This document shows positions 50,956-57,909 of a stretch of DNA of 64,000 nucleotides, piece after piece. Within the stretch, counting starts at the first letter, position 1. Each line of letters opens with the position of its first letter. The stretch covers positions 275,820-339,819 of the forward strand of contig PLXY01000011.1 of assembly GCA_003153295.1 (NCBI GenBank), given 5' to 3'. A program made the translations under genes and the position numbers. The notes beneath the pieces are model-generated. The model had not been told where the DNA came from. It did not search any database and worked only from the letters and a program-made list of their open reading frames with translations. This stretch comes from Parachlamydiales bacterium. GTDB lineage: Bacteria > Chlamydiota > Chlamydiia > Chlamydiales > Rhabdochlamydiaceae.

Positions 50956-51678
50956 ATGACATCTCTTCTCTATCTAGACAATTCTTATCTCAAGGAAATG
51001 GAAGCGACAATAATTGAAATTGCAAGAGAACCCGAGGGGCCACAAAGATGGCTTCTCGTCTTAGATAAAACTATCTTTTATCCTAGAGGAGGCGGTCAGG
51101 CAACTGATCAAGGATTTCTATTCGCAGATCATTGGAAGGGAAAAGTAAGCCAAGTTTTGCAAAAAGAGGGTAAAATTCTTCATTATGTTGAAGGTGATCA
51201 ACCTCCATCCGTTGGAACATTGGTTAAAGGAGTTTTGGATTGGGATAGGCGCTATCTCAACATGCGACTTCACTCAGCGGGTCATGTTGTTGATTTTGCT
51301 CTATATCTTTTAGGATATTCCCCCTTTCCACTGATGCCTTTCAAAGGAGAGCATGAGAAAAAACCAATGATTTACTATCAAGGGATAATAGAAAAAGATT
51401 TTCAAGAAGAACTTGAAAAGAAGGCAAATGAACTAGTTGCTCAAGACTTATCTTTTTCTTTCCGTTTGGCGGATCACCAAGAACTCGAACGCGAGGCCAT
51501 TTATCTGCAACCAGGACTACCCAAAAACAAACCCTTAAGACTTTTAACTTTACAGGGAGTAGGAAGCGTAGCTGATGGAGGAACTCAAGTTCACAGCACC
51601 TCCGAAGTGGGTCGTATTTCTATCCTGCCTATAGAACAGAAAGATGGCATGACGCTGATCCGTTATCGAATCAGCTAA
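50956..51678 (+). CDS. Alanyl-tRNA editing protein (AlaX-like)
   Basis: A 240-residue free-standing editing domain related to that of alanyl-tRNA synthetase, which should remove serine or glycine from mischarged tRNA-Ala. 'FYPRGGGQATDQGFL' near residue 41 is the glycine-rich start motif. The zinc motif is 'MRLHSAGHVVD' (His106, His110). The second metal motif, usually C-x-x-x-H, reads 'VADGGTQVHSTSEVG', with Asp207 and Gln211 instead, so metal binding may differ. It lies in a probable operon with threonine aldolase. Confidence 0.85.
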   Translation: MTSLLYLDNSYLKEMEATIIEIAREPEGPQRWLLVLDKTIFYPRGGGQATDQGFLFADHWKGKVSQVLQKEGKILHYVEGDQPPSVGTLVKGVLDWDRRYLNMRLHSAGHVVDFALYLLGYSPFPLMPFKGEHEKKPMIYYQGIIEKDFQEELEKKANELVAQDLSFSFRLADHQELEREAIYLQPGLPKNKPLRLLTLQGVGSVADGGTQVHSTSEVGRISILPIEQKDGMTLIRYRIS

Positions 51679-51985
51679 TCTAGAAAGTTGACTTTGAAGA
51701 TGGAAAATATCAAAACCAATGCCTTAATCTGGCATTGAATAGGTTACACAATGAAAAAGCTGGAGACATAATTATTTCTGACCCTATACTAAAATAGAAC
51801 CATGGCGCTTCGCGCTATTTTTTACGATTTTCTTAACTTCTTGGACATAAATATCACAAATGCATTACATTTTTGGCTGTACTTATTGACTTAAGTTCAT
51901 TTTCTAGCGATCTTTGCCTTTGATTGGGCCCTTTAACTCTTGATTGAGAATTGGATTTTATTAAATTTAATTATAGGAAAAAATT
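51679..51985. other. Gene-free spacer inside the island
   Basis: No supported gene. Codons at about 51694-51798 read as a remnant ('LNRLHNEKAGDIIISD') with stops around it. The hairpin GGCGC-TTC-GCGCT followed by ATTTTTT (51804-51824) may end the upstream transcript. The rest is AT-rich with no clear promoter. Confidence 0.5.
51738..51781 (+). repeat. Remnant repeat, copy 1
   Basis: This 44-base segment, centred on AATGAAAAAGCTGGAGACAT, matches 54995-55038 at about 38 of 44 positions in direct orientation. In one frame both copies read as 'NEKAGDI(I/V)IS', so they may be remnants of one gene family. Confidence 0.7.
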
Positions 51986-52501
51986 ATGAATGAAAATATT
52001 GCTCTTTTCAAATCTCAATTAGATTCTATTTCAGCCGACATTAAACACATCCAAGCATTGCTAAAAGATGCTAATGTTCCGTCTGAAATCCGCCACTCAT
52101 GCAAAAAAGAAACTTCAACCTATGGATTTGGCGGATTTGAAGCCTTTGGATTTGACCACGGGGTTGAAACCACAAAATATCTCGTTTGGAATGTATACCA
52201 AAACAATGGAAACCAATCCGATTGGTATTTGTTATACGAGGAGATTGAACAAAAGATAGAATTTAGACCGGACTTGCGTGTTCCTGCGGGCGACTTAATA
52301 ACAAGAGTCAGAAAACCTTTGATTGAGTGTAAAGCCCCGATCAGAATTGAAATGTATGGTTTTTTAGAAGGTTTCATCGAAGAAGTCTCAAAAAAACTAA
52401 AATTGCAGGACTTTAAAGAAGCGCAAAGAGGCGTACATAGTGCAATTCGGCAATTCTTGTCTCTGCAACCTGAAGTAAAAGAGCAAATCGTAAGGAACTA
52501 G
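51986..52501 (+). CDS. Hypothetical island protein A
   Basis: A 171-residue soluble protein of unknown function. It begins with a helical stretch ('LFKSQLDSISADIKHIQALL'), then a glycine- and phenylalanine-rich centre ('TYGFGGFEAFGFDHG'), then 'FLEGFIEEVSKKLKLQDFKE'. TATAGGA lies before the ATG. It ends four bases before the next gene, and the two likely share a transcript. No similarity to a known toxin or antitoxin is visible. Confidence 0.55.
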   Translation: MNENIALFKSQLDSISADIKHIQALLKDANVPSEIRHSCKKETSTYGFGGFEAFGFDHGVETTKYLVWNVYQNNGNQSDWYLLYEEIEQKIEFRPDLRVPAGDLITRVRKPLIECKAPIRIEMYGFLEGFIEEVSKKLKLQDFKEAQRGVHSAIRQFLSLQPEVKEQIVRN

Positions 52502-52505
52502 AGAT

Positions 52506-52754
52506 ATGAAATTTGAGTTGGTAAGTTACAAATCGGGAAGAAGCAAAGAAGCTTTGATGAAAACAGAAGTGACCATCGAAGAACTAGAATATCTATATGG
52601 ATTGGTTGATCGAGAGCTCACTATGAGCGACGCCCTTTACGGATTTGCGGGTGGCACTAGAAAAGAGCGCTCTCTTATGCAAAAAATGCATGCGAAACTG
52701 GATAAAATGCTTCAGTGCCAAAAGATGCCCGAAAAAGAGCTTCTTAATCTATGA
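52506..52754 (+). CDS. Hypothetical island protein B
   Basis: An 82-residue soluble, charged protein of unknown function ('MKTEVTIEELEYLYGLVDRE', 'KERSLMQKMHAKLDKMLQCQ'), probably all helical. GGAACTAGAGAT before the ATG is a weak ribosome site. Size and pairing with the preceding gene would allow a two-gene toxin-antitoxin-like unit, but nothing in the sequence proves it. It converges on the AbiEii gene 49 bases away. Confidence 0.5.
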   Translation: MKFELVSYKSGRSKEALMKTEVTIEELEYLYGLVDRELTMSDALYGFAGGTRKERSLMQKMHAKLDKMLQCQKMPEKELLNL

Positions 52755-52803
52755 AAGCTCGTTTTTGTCACCTTTCTACAATGAAATAGAAGTAGATTTT
52801 CCC

Positions 52804-54057
52804 TTAAAGCGGATCTTGAAGGTAAAGATTGTAGTATTGAGCTCCCAGGTTTAAGGGAACTTGCTTGGGAGCTCCTTTAGAATGCAAGAAATCAGCAATT
52901 GTTTTATCTCCAATCGAAACCGCAGTAGCGAATGGAGATAAGTTACTCGTGTCAGGGGAAGCGACGTTTGCTCCGCGATCCACAGAGAGTTTTACCAAGT
53001 TGAGTTTTTGGCGGGGTTCTAAATTTGCTTTAATCAAAAGCTGCAAGAAGTGATGCCCATTTGATGTCTTCTGATTTACATTCCCTCCATTTTCAATAAT
53101 CGTTTTAAGCGTATCATATAGAGGAGTTCCTCTTAATTTATTCTGGTTCATCGCAATGATAACCGAAAGAAAATCAGTTTCTTTGTTGGCAAGCAGTGAT
53201 TCTAATTTAGTTCTCAGTTCTCCTATTACTAAGGAACATTCTGGTAGATCCGATACAAGATTACCAAGCCATTGTTTCCATGTTCTTTTTACTGTTTCCA
53301 TCATAACGGGATCAAAGAACGACTCAACTCCAACAAAACGAACGTTTTTAGGATCACATTTTTTTTGTAATAGTATCGGGAAATTTTCAAAATGCAGATC
53401 AGACTCAAATGCAGTGAAAATACGCCACAAATCATAGTAGTCTCTCGTTCGAGAACGATCACGACCTTCCTCGTGTAGTTTTTTAGTCTTTTGCAAAATG
53501 GCACGGAGTTTTTCCAAAACGATTTCTTCTAGTGAATACGTCTGGATTTTGGTGTCAATTCTTTCATCATATGGGTGAATGATCTGTTTCGTAATCGGGG
53601 GGAATAAAATCGTTTCCTGCATTGTAATTTCAATCTTTGCAGAAATTAGTGGTTCACGTTGCCTTGGAAATTGCGCTCTTACTTTGAAAGCCTCCTGTTC
53701 AAAAGGATGATCGTCTTTTTCCTCATATCGCTCAGTAGCCAAACGAATTTCTGCAAATTCATTCATTTTCTGTTCAGCAACCTTGCAAGCTTCTATTACG
53801 GCGGCTAAAAGTTTGTCTTTTCTAGGGATGGAGGCAATGACAGAGAAATCCAAATCTTCAGAAAACCGATAATTCCCAAAATAACATTTTTTTAAAGCTG
53901 TTCCGCCCTTGAAGATAAGAGTTTCTTTTAGAGAAGGATGTTCATATAAGCCGGATAAAATCCATGAGAGAAGATAATCTTGTTGAATCGTTTCAAATGT
54001 TAAGCCACTCTTTTTTCTCTCTCTGTCTAAACGATTGCGCAAAGGCATTATATTCAT
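52804..54057 (-). CDS. AbiEii-like nucleotidyltransferase toxin with ankyrin-like tail
   Basis: A 417-residue protein. Residues about 40-65 hold the DUF1814/AbiEii nucleotidyltransferase motif: 'IFKGGTALKKCYFG' then 'FSEDLDFSV', i.e. G-G-T followed by D-x-D. 'LISAKIEITMQE' and 'LEEIVLEKLRAILQ' then 'RTRDYYDLWRIF' are the later motifs. From about residue 300 the sequence changes to ankyrin-like repeats ('YDTLKTIIENGGNVNQKTSN', 'LVKLSVDRGANVASPD', 'TIADFLHSKGAPKQ'). The start at 54057 forms an ATGA overlap with the antitoxin gene. AbiEii proteins arrest growth by modifying tRNA or nucleotides. The ankyrin fusion is unusual. Confidence 0.85.
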   Translation of the reverse strand: MNIMPLRNRLDRERKKSGLTFETIQQDYLLSWILSGLYEHPSLKETLIFKGGTALKKCYFGNYRFSEDLDFSVIASIPRKDKLLAAVIEACKVAEQKMNEFAEIRLATERYEEKDDHPFEQEAFKVRAQFPRQREPLISAKIEITMQETILFPPITKQIIHPYDERIDTKIQTYSLEEIVLEKLRAILQKTKKLHEEGRDRSRTRDYYDLWRIFTAFESDLHFENFPILLQKKCDPKNVRFVGVESFFDPVMMETVKRTWKQWLGNLVSDLPECSLVIGELRTKLESLLANKETDFLSVIIAMNQNKLRGTPLYDTLKTIIENGGNVNQKTSNGHHFLQLLIKANLEPRQKLNLVKLSVDRGANVASPDTSNLSPFATAVSIGDKTIADFLHSKGAPKQVPLNLGAQYYNLYLQDPL

Positions 54058-54809
54058 AGATTTTCTCGGATTTTCCATTTTGCATTGTAAGGGCCTTTTG
54101 CAGGACCACTAGGATCAAATTTACAATAGCTCTTCATTGGAAGTTTTAGCAGCGGCTCTAAGTGTTTTTCTTCGATCCCCAATTCATCAAGAATTAAGCC
54201 AAGACGTTTTGCAACTGCTTTCTCGAGCTTTAATGCGTATTCAATGATGATCTGGATACGAATTTTGTCTTTAGCCATTTTAAAAGCATGCAGTACTTCG
54301 CTAAAATCGCCACAGTATTCAGGCGATGTAAGTCCATCAAGCAACGTTTTTTCGAGATTCGTTATTTGTGCCCTCATTTCATCGACCCAGATCGTTTCTA
54401 TGCCAAAATAATGTTCCTTTTTCACGTGAATGAAGCGAAATATGGTGTTAGTCAGAGATCTGGGGATAGAAATTCCTCGGGGAGTAATAGCGAATATCTT
54501 ATTAGGAGTTTGCTGAGTGATATGATGATAATGCATTGCTGTCCAGTGACTAATTGCGGATGGAGTAACAAGAGCCATTGCTATAGCAAATTCATGAGGA
54601 GCTGGACCATATGCGGCTATTGCATAGAGCCCTCGTTTAAGAGGAGTTACCCATCCCCCGTTTTTCAGATGATATAGAGCTTCGGAAATATATGCGGGAT
54701 TCATCCCGATTTCTAGGGCAGCGGCTTGGGCATGCTCTGTAGAAAAAATTCTCAGTCCTTGATTAGCTAGATGTCTTAAAAGCTTTATGCCCAAAACTGA
54801 ATTCTTCAT
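54054..54809 (-). CDS. AbiEi-family antitoxin
   Basis: A 251-residue type IV antitoxin and repressor. The amino-terminal winged helix-turn-helix reads 'MNPAYISEALYHLKNGGWVT' then 'PLKRGLYAIAAYGP', the usual AbiEi layout. 'SAISHWTAMHYHHITQQTPN' and 'ITNLEKTLLDGLTSPEYCGD' mark the carboxy-terminal antitoxin domain. It precedes and overlaps the toxin gene (ATGA), the normal AbiE order. A 7-base inverted repeat 13 bases upstream of the start is a probable operator. Homologues give abortive phage resistance or stabilise mobile DNA. Confidence 0.88.
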   Translation of the reverse strand: MKNSVLGIKLLRHLANQGLRIFSTEHAQAAALEIGMNPAYISEALYHLKNGGWVTPLKRGLYAIAAYGPAPHEFAIAMALVTPSAISHWTAMHYHHITQQTPNKIFAITPRGISIPRSLTNTIFRFIHVKKEHYFGIETIWVDEMRAQITNLEKTLLDGLTSPEYCGDFSEVLHAFKMAKDKIRIQIIIEYALKLEKAVAKRLGLILDELGIEEKHLEPLLKLPMKSYCKFDPSGPAKGPYNAKWKIRENL

Positions 54810-54821
54810 AACTTAAATGTA

Positions 54822-54842
54822 TCCTAATGGTCGATATTAGGA
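54822..54842. promoter_or_regulatory. Inverted-repeat operator for the AbiE pair
   Basis: TCCTAAT-GGTCGAT-ATTAGGA is a perfect 7-base inverted repeat with a 7-base spacer, 13-33 bases upstream of the antitoxin start. AbiEi antitoxins are known to bind inverted repeats at their own promoters. Confidence 0.6.
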
Positions 54843-54994
54843 CAATATCCAATTTTTGACATTCAAAAAACATGAGTCTATTATCATTGTGGAAGAAGAT
54901 TCATGCAAGGGCGTATCGACCCTGATTTTGCTAAAGATGGTAGTAACGAACCTGAGCATTTAATCCAACTTTTGCACTTATCCTACAGAAAAAC

Positions 54995-55038
54995 AAAGGA
55001 TTACAAAATGAAAAAGCTGGAGACATAGTCATTTCTGA
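54995..55038 (+). repeat. Remnant repeat, copy 2
   Basis: Direct repeat of 51738-51781. This copy abuts tRNA-Ala and supplies one arm and the T-run of the tRNA terminator. Confidence 0.7.
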
Positions 55039-55048
55039 AAATGTCTCC
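55007..55048 (-). terminator. Terminator of tRNA-Ala
   Basis: On the minus strand GGAGACAT ... ATGTCTCC is an 8-base stem (55041-55048 with 55019-55026) followed by AGCTTTTTCATT, eight bases past the tRNA 3' end. Confidence 0.75.
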
Positions 55049-55055
55049 GGTGATT

Positions 55056-55128
55056 TGGAGCGTAGCGGTCTCGAACCGCTGACCTCCACAATGCCATTGT
55101 GGCGCTCTACCAACTGAGCTAACGCCCC
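55056..55128 (-). tRNA. tRNA-Ala (anticodon GGC)
   Basis: The acceptor GGGGCGT pairs with ACGCTCC (one G-T) plus discriminator A. D-arm GCTC ... GAGC is complete. The anticodon stem CCACA/TGTGG encloses ATGGCAT, giving GGC. The T-arm is AGCGG-TTCGAGA-CCGCT. No encoded CCA. Its 3' end faces the candidate island and is partly duplicated at 49779. Confidence 0.94.
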
Positions 55129-55247
55129 ATATTGAGGGGACGATCATTCTAAAAGGTTTGCCGTTTTTTCTACAGGAAAAAGGCAGGATTTTAGTCTTAC
55201 CGAAAGCCCTGTTTGCAGAATTTCTTGATAGGCTCTATAAGGCAAGC

Positions 55248-56450
55248 ATGGGCAAGTTATTTTTTCACCATGTGACGCCGGCGGTTCAAGATGCAATTTT
55301 TGGTCTGACCGTTGTATTTGATGCTGATCAGCGGCCTGATAAGATTAATCTAGGCGTGGGCCAATATCGGAATGATGAGCTGATGACACCCGTGCTAGAG
55401 TCAGTGAAACTTGCAGAAACTTTTTTACTCCGTGAAGAAGAAAGCAAAGAATATTTGCCCATTGCGGGCGATCCCGTTTTTTTAAATCGAGTGGGAGCCT
55501 TGGTCTTTGGAGAGTTCTTTTGGGCCGCAGAAGGAAAAAGGGTGTCCGGCGTCCAAGGGTTAGGCGGGACAGGAGCCTTGAGGATCGGCGGAGATTTTCT
55601 TAAAGCCGAGGTAGGAGAGAGGATTGCGATTTCGGATCCGACATGGCCTAATCACCGCGGTGTTTTTGCTAGTTGCGGGATGAAGGTCGAGACTTATCCT
55701 TACTACGATATCCGGACGAATACACAAACATTTGACAGGATGTTTCAGTACTTAAAAAACCTGACGCCTGGAAGTATTGTCGTCTTACACGCTTGTTGTC
55801 ATAATCCGACAGGAGTGGATCTTTCTTTAGATCAGTGGAAACAGCTTCTCAAACTTTTTAAAGAAAATGGGCTTCTGCCTTTTTTTGATTTTGCTTATCA
55901 AGGTTTTGGAAGTTCAATCGAAGAAGATGCAAAAATCGTTCGATTGTTTGCCGCTGACGGCATGGAGATGCTGGTCGCTTGTTCTCAATCGAAAAATTTT
56001 GGGCTTTACTCAGAGAGAGTCGGAGCTCTTTATGTGGTAACAGAATCGGAAAAAACAGCGCAAGCCGTCCTCTCTAAACTGAAAACAATCGTGCGAACGA
56101 ATTACTCTAATCCGCCCCGACACGGTGCTGCAATTGTTGCTCATATTCTTTCGACTCCCGTTTTAAAAAAGATGTGGGAGCAAGAAGTTAATATCATGAA
56201 TGCGCGGATTGAAAAATTACGACACGATTTTGTCGAAGCCTTGGTCTCACGATCACGAAAACGAAACTATATGTTTTTGTCAGATCGTGTCGGAATGTTT
56301 TGTTTTACAGGGTTAAACCCTGAAGAAGTCGAGAGGCTAAGAGAAGAGTTTGCCATCTATATGCCTCTCGATGGCCGTATCAATATCGCAGGTCTATCTA
56401 ATGAAAATCTTTCGACTGTCGTCGGTGCCATGATAGAAGTGACCCTCTGA
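55248..56450 (+). CDS. Aspartate/aromatic aminotransferase
   Basis: A 400-residue class I PLP aminotransferase. The ATG at 55248 ('MGKLFFHHVTPAVQD') is preferred to a TTG 90 bases upstream, which would extend into the tRNA promoter region. 'INLGVGQYRNDELMTPVLES' near residue 30 is the aspartate/tyrosine aminotransferase signature, 'HACCHNPTGVDLS' near 185 binds cofactor, and 'VACSQSKNFGLYSERVG' near 245 holds the Schiff-base lysine. Chlamydia has one such enzyme next to the mreC-like and rec genes. It is likely the main transaminase for aspartate and aromatic amino acids. Confidence 0.92.
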   Translation: MGKLFFHHVTPAVQDAIFGLTVVFDADQRPDKINLGVGQYRNDELMTPVLESVKLAETFLLREEESKEYLPIAGDPVFLNRVGALVFGEFFWAAEGKRVSGVQGLGGTGALRIGGDFLKAEVGERIAISDPTWPNHRGVFASCGMKVETYPYYDIRTNTQTFDRMFQYLKNLTPGSIVVLHACCHNPTGVDLSLDQWKQLLKLFKENGLLPFFDFAYQGFGSSIEEDAKIVRLFAADGMEMLVACSQSKNFGLYSERVGALYVVTESEKTAQAVLSKLKTIVRTNYSNPPRHGAAIVAHILSTPVLKKMWEQEVNIMNARIEKLRHDFVEALVSRSRKRNYMFLSDRVGMFCFTGLNPEEVERLREEFAIYMPLDGRINIAGLSNENLSTVVGAMIEVTL

Positions 56451-56479
56451 GAGTCTTGTTCTTTTCTTGTCTTGTATTT

Positions 56480-57631
56480 ATGCTGGGGTTTGTGAAGCGC
56501 TATACCTATATTTTCATTGCTCTTTTTATTTTATGCCAACTGAGCTTGCCTCTAAAGACGACAGATCGGCTCCGGTGTATCTCGGTGGCGGCGCTCTCTC
56601 CATCTTGGATGGGTTTATCAAAGACTAAAGACGGTATTTGCAAGATTGCTGCTATTTGGCCTTCGGGCAAATATTATCTTTCTCCTGAAATCAAAAATGA
56701 GATCGAAACGCTGAAGCTTGAAAATCATAACCTGCATTATCAAGTCGAACTGCTTAAAGCCCAAGTCGATTTGGAAAAGCTCGTGGGTGAAGAAGCTGAA
56801 CTTTTAAAACGGTTTGTGCAAGACGATGCCTATGCCAAAAGAAGAAAAGCTGAAATTTTTCGGTTGATTGATCTCTACACTCCATCGATCATCGGCAAGG
56901 TTATTTTTCGTGAAACCGCTTCATGGAGTAGTTCTTTTTGGATCAATTTAGGTGAGAAAACCAATCAGACTCTGGGCAAGACCGTGATCGCAAAAAATAG
57001 TCCTGTGGTTGTGGGTACATCACTTTTAGGCATTGTCGAGTATGTAGGGGATCACCGTTCAAGAGTCCGGCTTATCACGGATTCTAGTATTGTCCCTTCT
57101 GTCCGTATCTTAAGAGGCGGCGAGCAAAAGCAAGTGATTGCTGAACATGCGAGGAAACTCTTAGGCATGATCGAGGCCTGTGAAGAAATCGTTCAAGATC
57201 ATCCGATAAAAAAAGAGCTGAATCAATTTTTTCATCATTTAAATCCTAATGGAAAAAACTTCTATCTTGCTAAAGGCGAACTGCGCGGCATGCGGGGACC
57301 TCTTTTCCGTTCTAGGCATGCTCTTCTGCAAGGGTTAGGATTTAATTACGACTTTGAAGATGAAGAAGGCCCCTCCCGCGACCTCAAATCGGGCCGCCCT
57401 GTTCAAAGTCAGGAACAAGCCATTGCTTTGGTTCGGAAAGGAGATATTCTCGTTACGACGGGTATTGATGGGGTTTTTCCAGCGGGATTGCGGGCAGGTC
57501 AAGTCTCTAAAGTTCTTCCATTACGGGAAGGGGCTTCTTCCTATGAATTAGACGCTCTCTCCCTCATAGCAAATTTTGATAATATCTCTTATGTGACGGT
57601 TCTACCTCCGTTAAACTCCGATTCCAATTGA
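56480..57631 (+). CDS. mreC: Cell-shape protein MreC
   Basis: A 383-residue bitopic protein that links the MreB cytoskeleton to peptidoglycan synthesis, which in chlamydiae occurs at the division septum. One membrane span lies at about residues 6-22. A coiled coil follows ('EIETLKLENHNLHYQVELLK'), then the beta-barrel head with 'LGKTVIAKNSPVVVGTSLLG', 'YVGDHRSRVRLITDSSIVPS' and 'GDILVTTGIDGVFPAGLRAG'. A segment of about 100 residues between the head strands is longer than usual. The ATG at 56480 is preferred over a TTG at 56456. It follows the aminotransferase gene closely. Confidence 0.88.
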   Translation: MLGFVKRYTYIFIALFILCQLSLPLKTTDRLRCISVAALSPSWMGLSKTKDGICKIAAIWPSGKYYLSPEIKNEIETLKLENHNLHYQVELLKAQVDLEKLVGEEAELLKRFVQDDAYAKRRKAEIFRLIDLYTPSIIGKVIFRETASWSSSFWINLGEKTNQTLGKTVIAKNSPVVVGTSLLGIVEYVGDHRSRVRLITDSSIVPSVRILRGGEQKQVIAEHARKLLGMIEACEEIVQDHPIKKELNQFFHHLNPNGKNFYLAKGELRGMRGPLFRSRHALLQGLGFNYDFEDEEGPSRDLKSGRPVQSQEQAIALVRKGDILVTTGIDGVFPAGLRAGQVSKVLPLREGASSYELDALSLIANFDNISYVTVLPPLNSDSN

Positions 57632-57632
57632 A

Positions 57633-57661
57633 TTGACTAAGAACTCTTCATTTTCTATTCT
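57633..57661 (+). promoter_or_regulatory. Promoter of the cysteine-tailed small protein
   Basis: TTGACT (57633-57638) and TATTCT (57656-57661) are separated by exactly 17 bases and lie 29 bases before the ATG at 57691. It is one of the best sigma-66-type promoters in the window. Confidence 0.7.
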
Positions 57662-57690
57662 TACAACAAACCAAAAATTGGAGGTTTATT

Positions 57691-57909
57691 ATGAAATTTA
57701 AACTATTAACTCTCGCTCTTTGTATGTTCTGCGGAATGAGTTTTCTTGCTGCTAATGAAAAAGTTGAAGCAGAAACAACACCAACTGAAGAAGTTGCTGT
57801 TGCAGACGAAGTCGCGAATTTAGAAACAGCGAAAGCCAAAAAAGCTGTAGAAGATGAGAAAGCCGTTGCTCAAGGTGAAAAATCTAAATCTTGCTGCGGT
57901 TGCAAGTAA
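57691..57909 (+). CDS. Small exported acidic protein with CCGC tail
   Basis: A 72-residue exported protein of unknown function. A signal peptide spans residues 1-21 ('LLTLALCMFCGMSFLAA'). The mature 50 residues are rich in glutamate, alanine and lysine and helical ('ETAKAKKAVEDEKAVAQ') and end 'KSKSCCGCK'. A strong ribosome site (GGAGG), a strong promoter and a terminator surround it, so it is probably well expressed. The cysteine cluster could cross-link in the disulfide-rich chlamydial envelope or bind metal. Confidence 0.8.
   Translation: MKFKLLTLALCMFCGMSFLAANEKVEAETTPTEEVAVADEVANLETAKAKKAVEDEKAVAQGEKSKSCCGCK

Larger units (their letters stand above)
49779..55076. mobile_element. Candidate genomic island inserted at tRNA-Ala(GGC)
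   Basis: A 5.3-kb block bounded by a direct repeat of the tRNA-Ala 3' end on the left and the intact tRNA gene on the right, the classic outcome of tyrosine-integrase insertion. Cargo: threonine aldolase, alanyl-tRNA editing protein, two unknown genes, an AbiE toxin-antitoxin pair and repeated remnant sequences (51738 and 54995). No integrase or other mobility gene remains, so it would be a fixed or decayed element. Island status is inference from the repeat and cargo. Confidence 0.55.

Noticed and set aside
51802-51894. 30-codon frame starting at the ATG in the island spacer
   Set aside because: The ATG lies in a GC-rich hairpin with a T-run and has no ribosome site; it fits a terminator better than a gene.
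54903-55028. 42-codon frame (MQGRIDPDFAKDG...) upstream of tRNA-Ala
   Set aside because: No ribosome site, and the related codons at 51738 point to a remnant read in a different frame.
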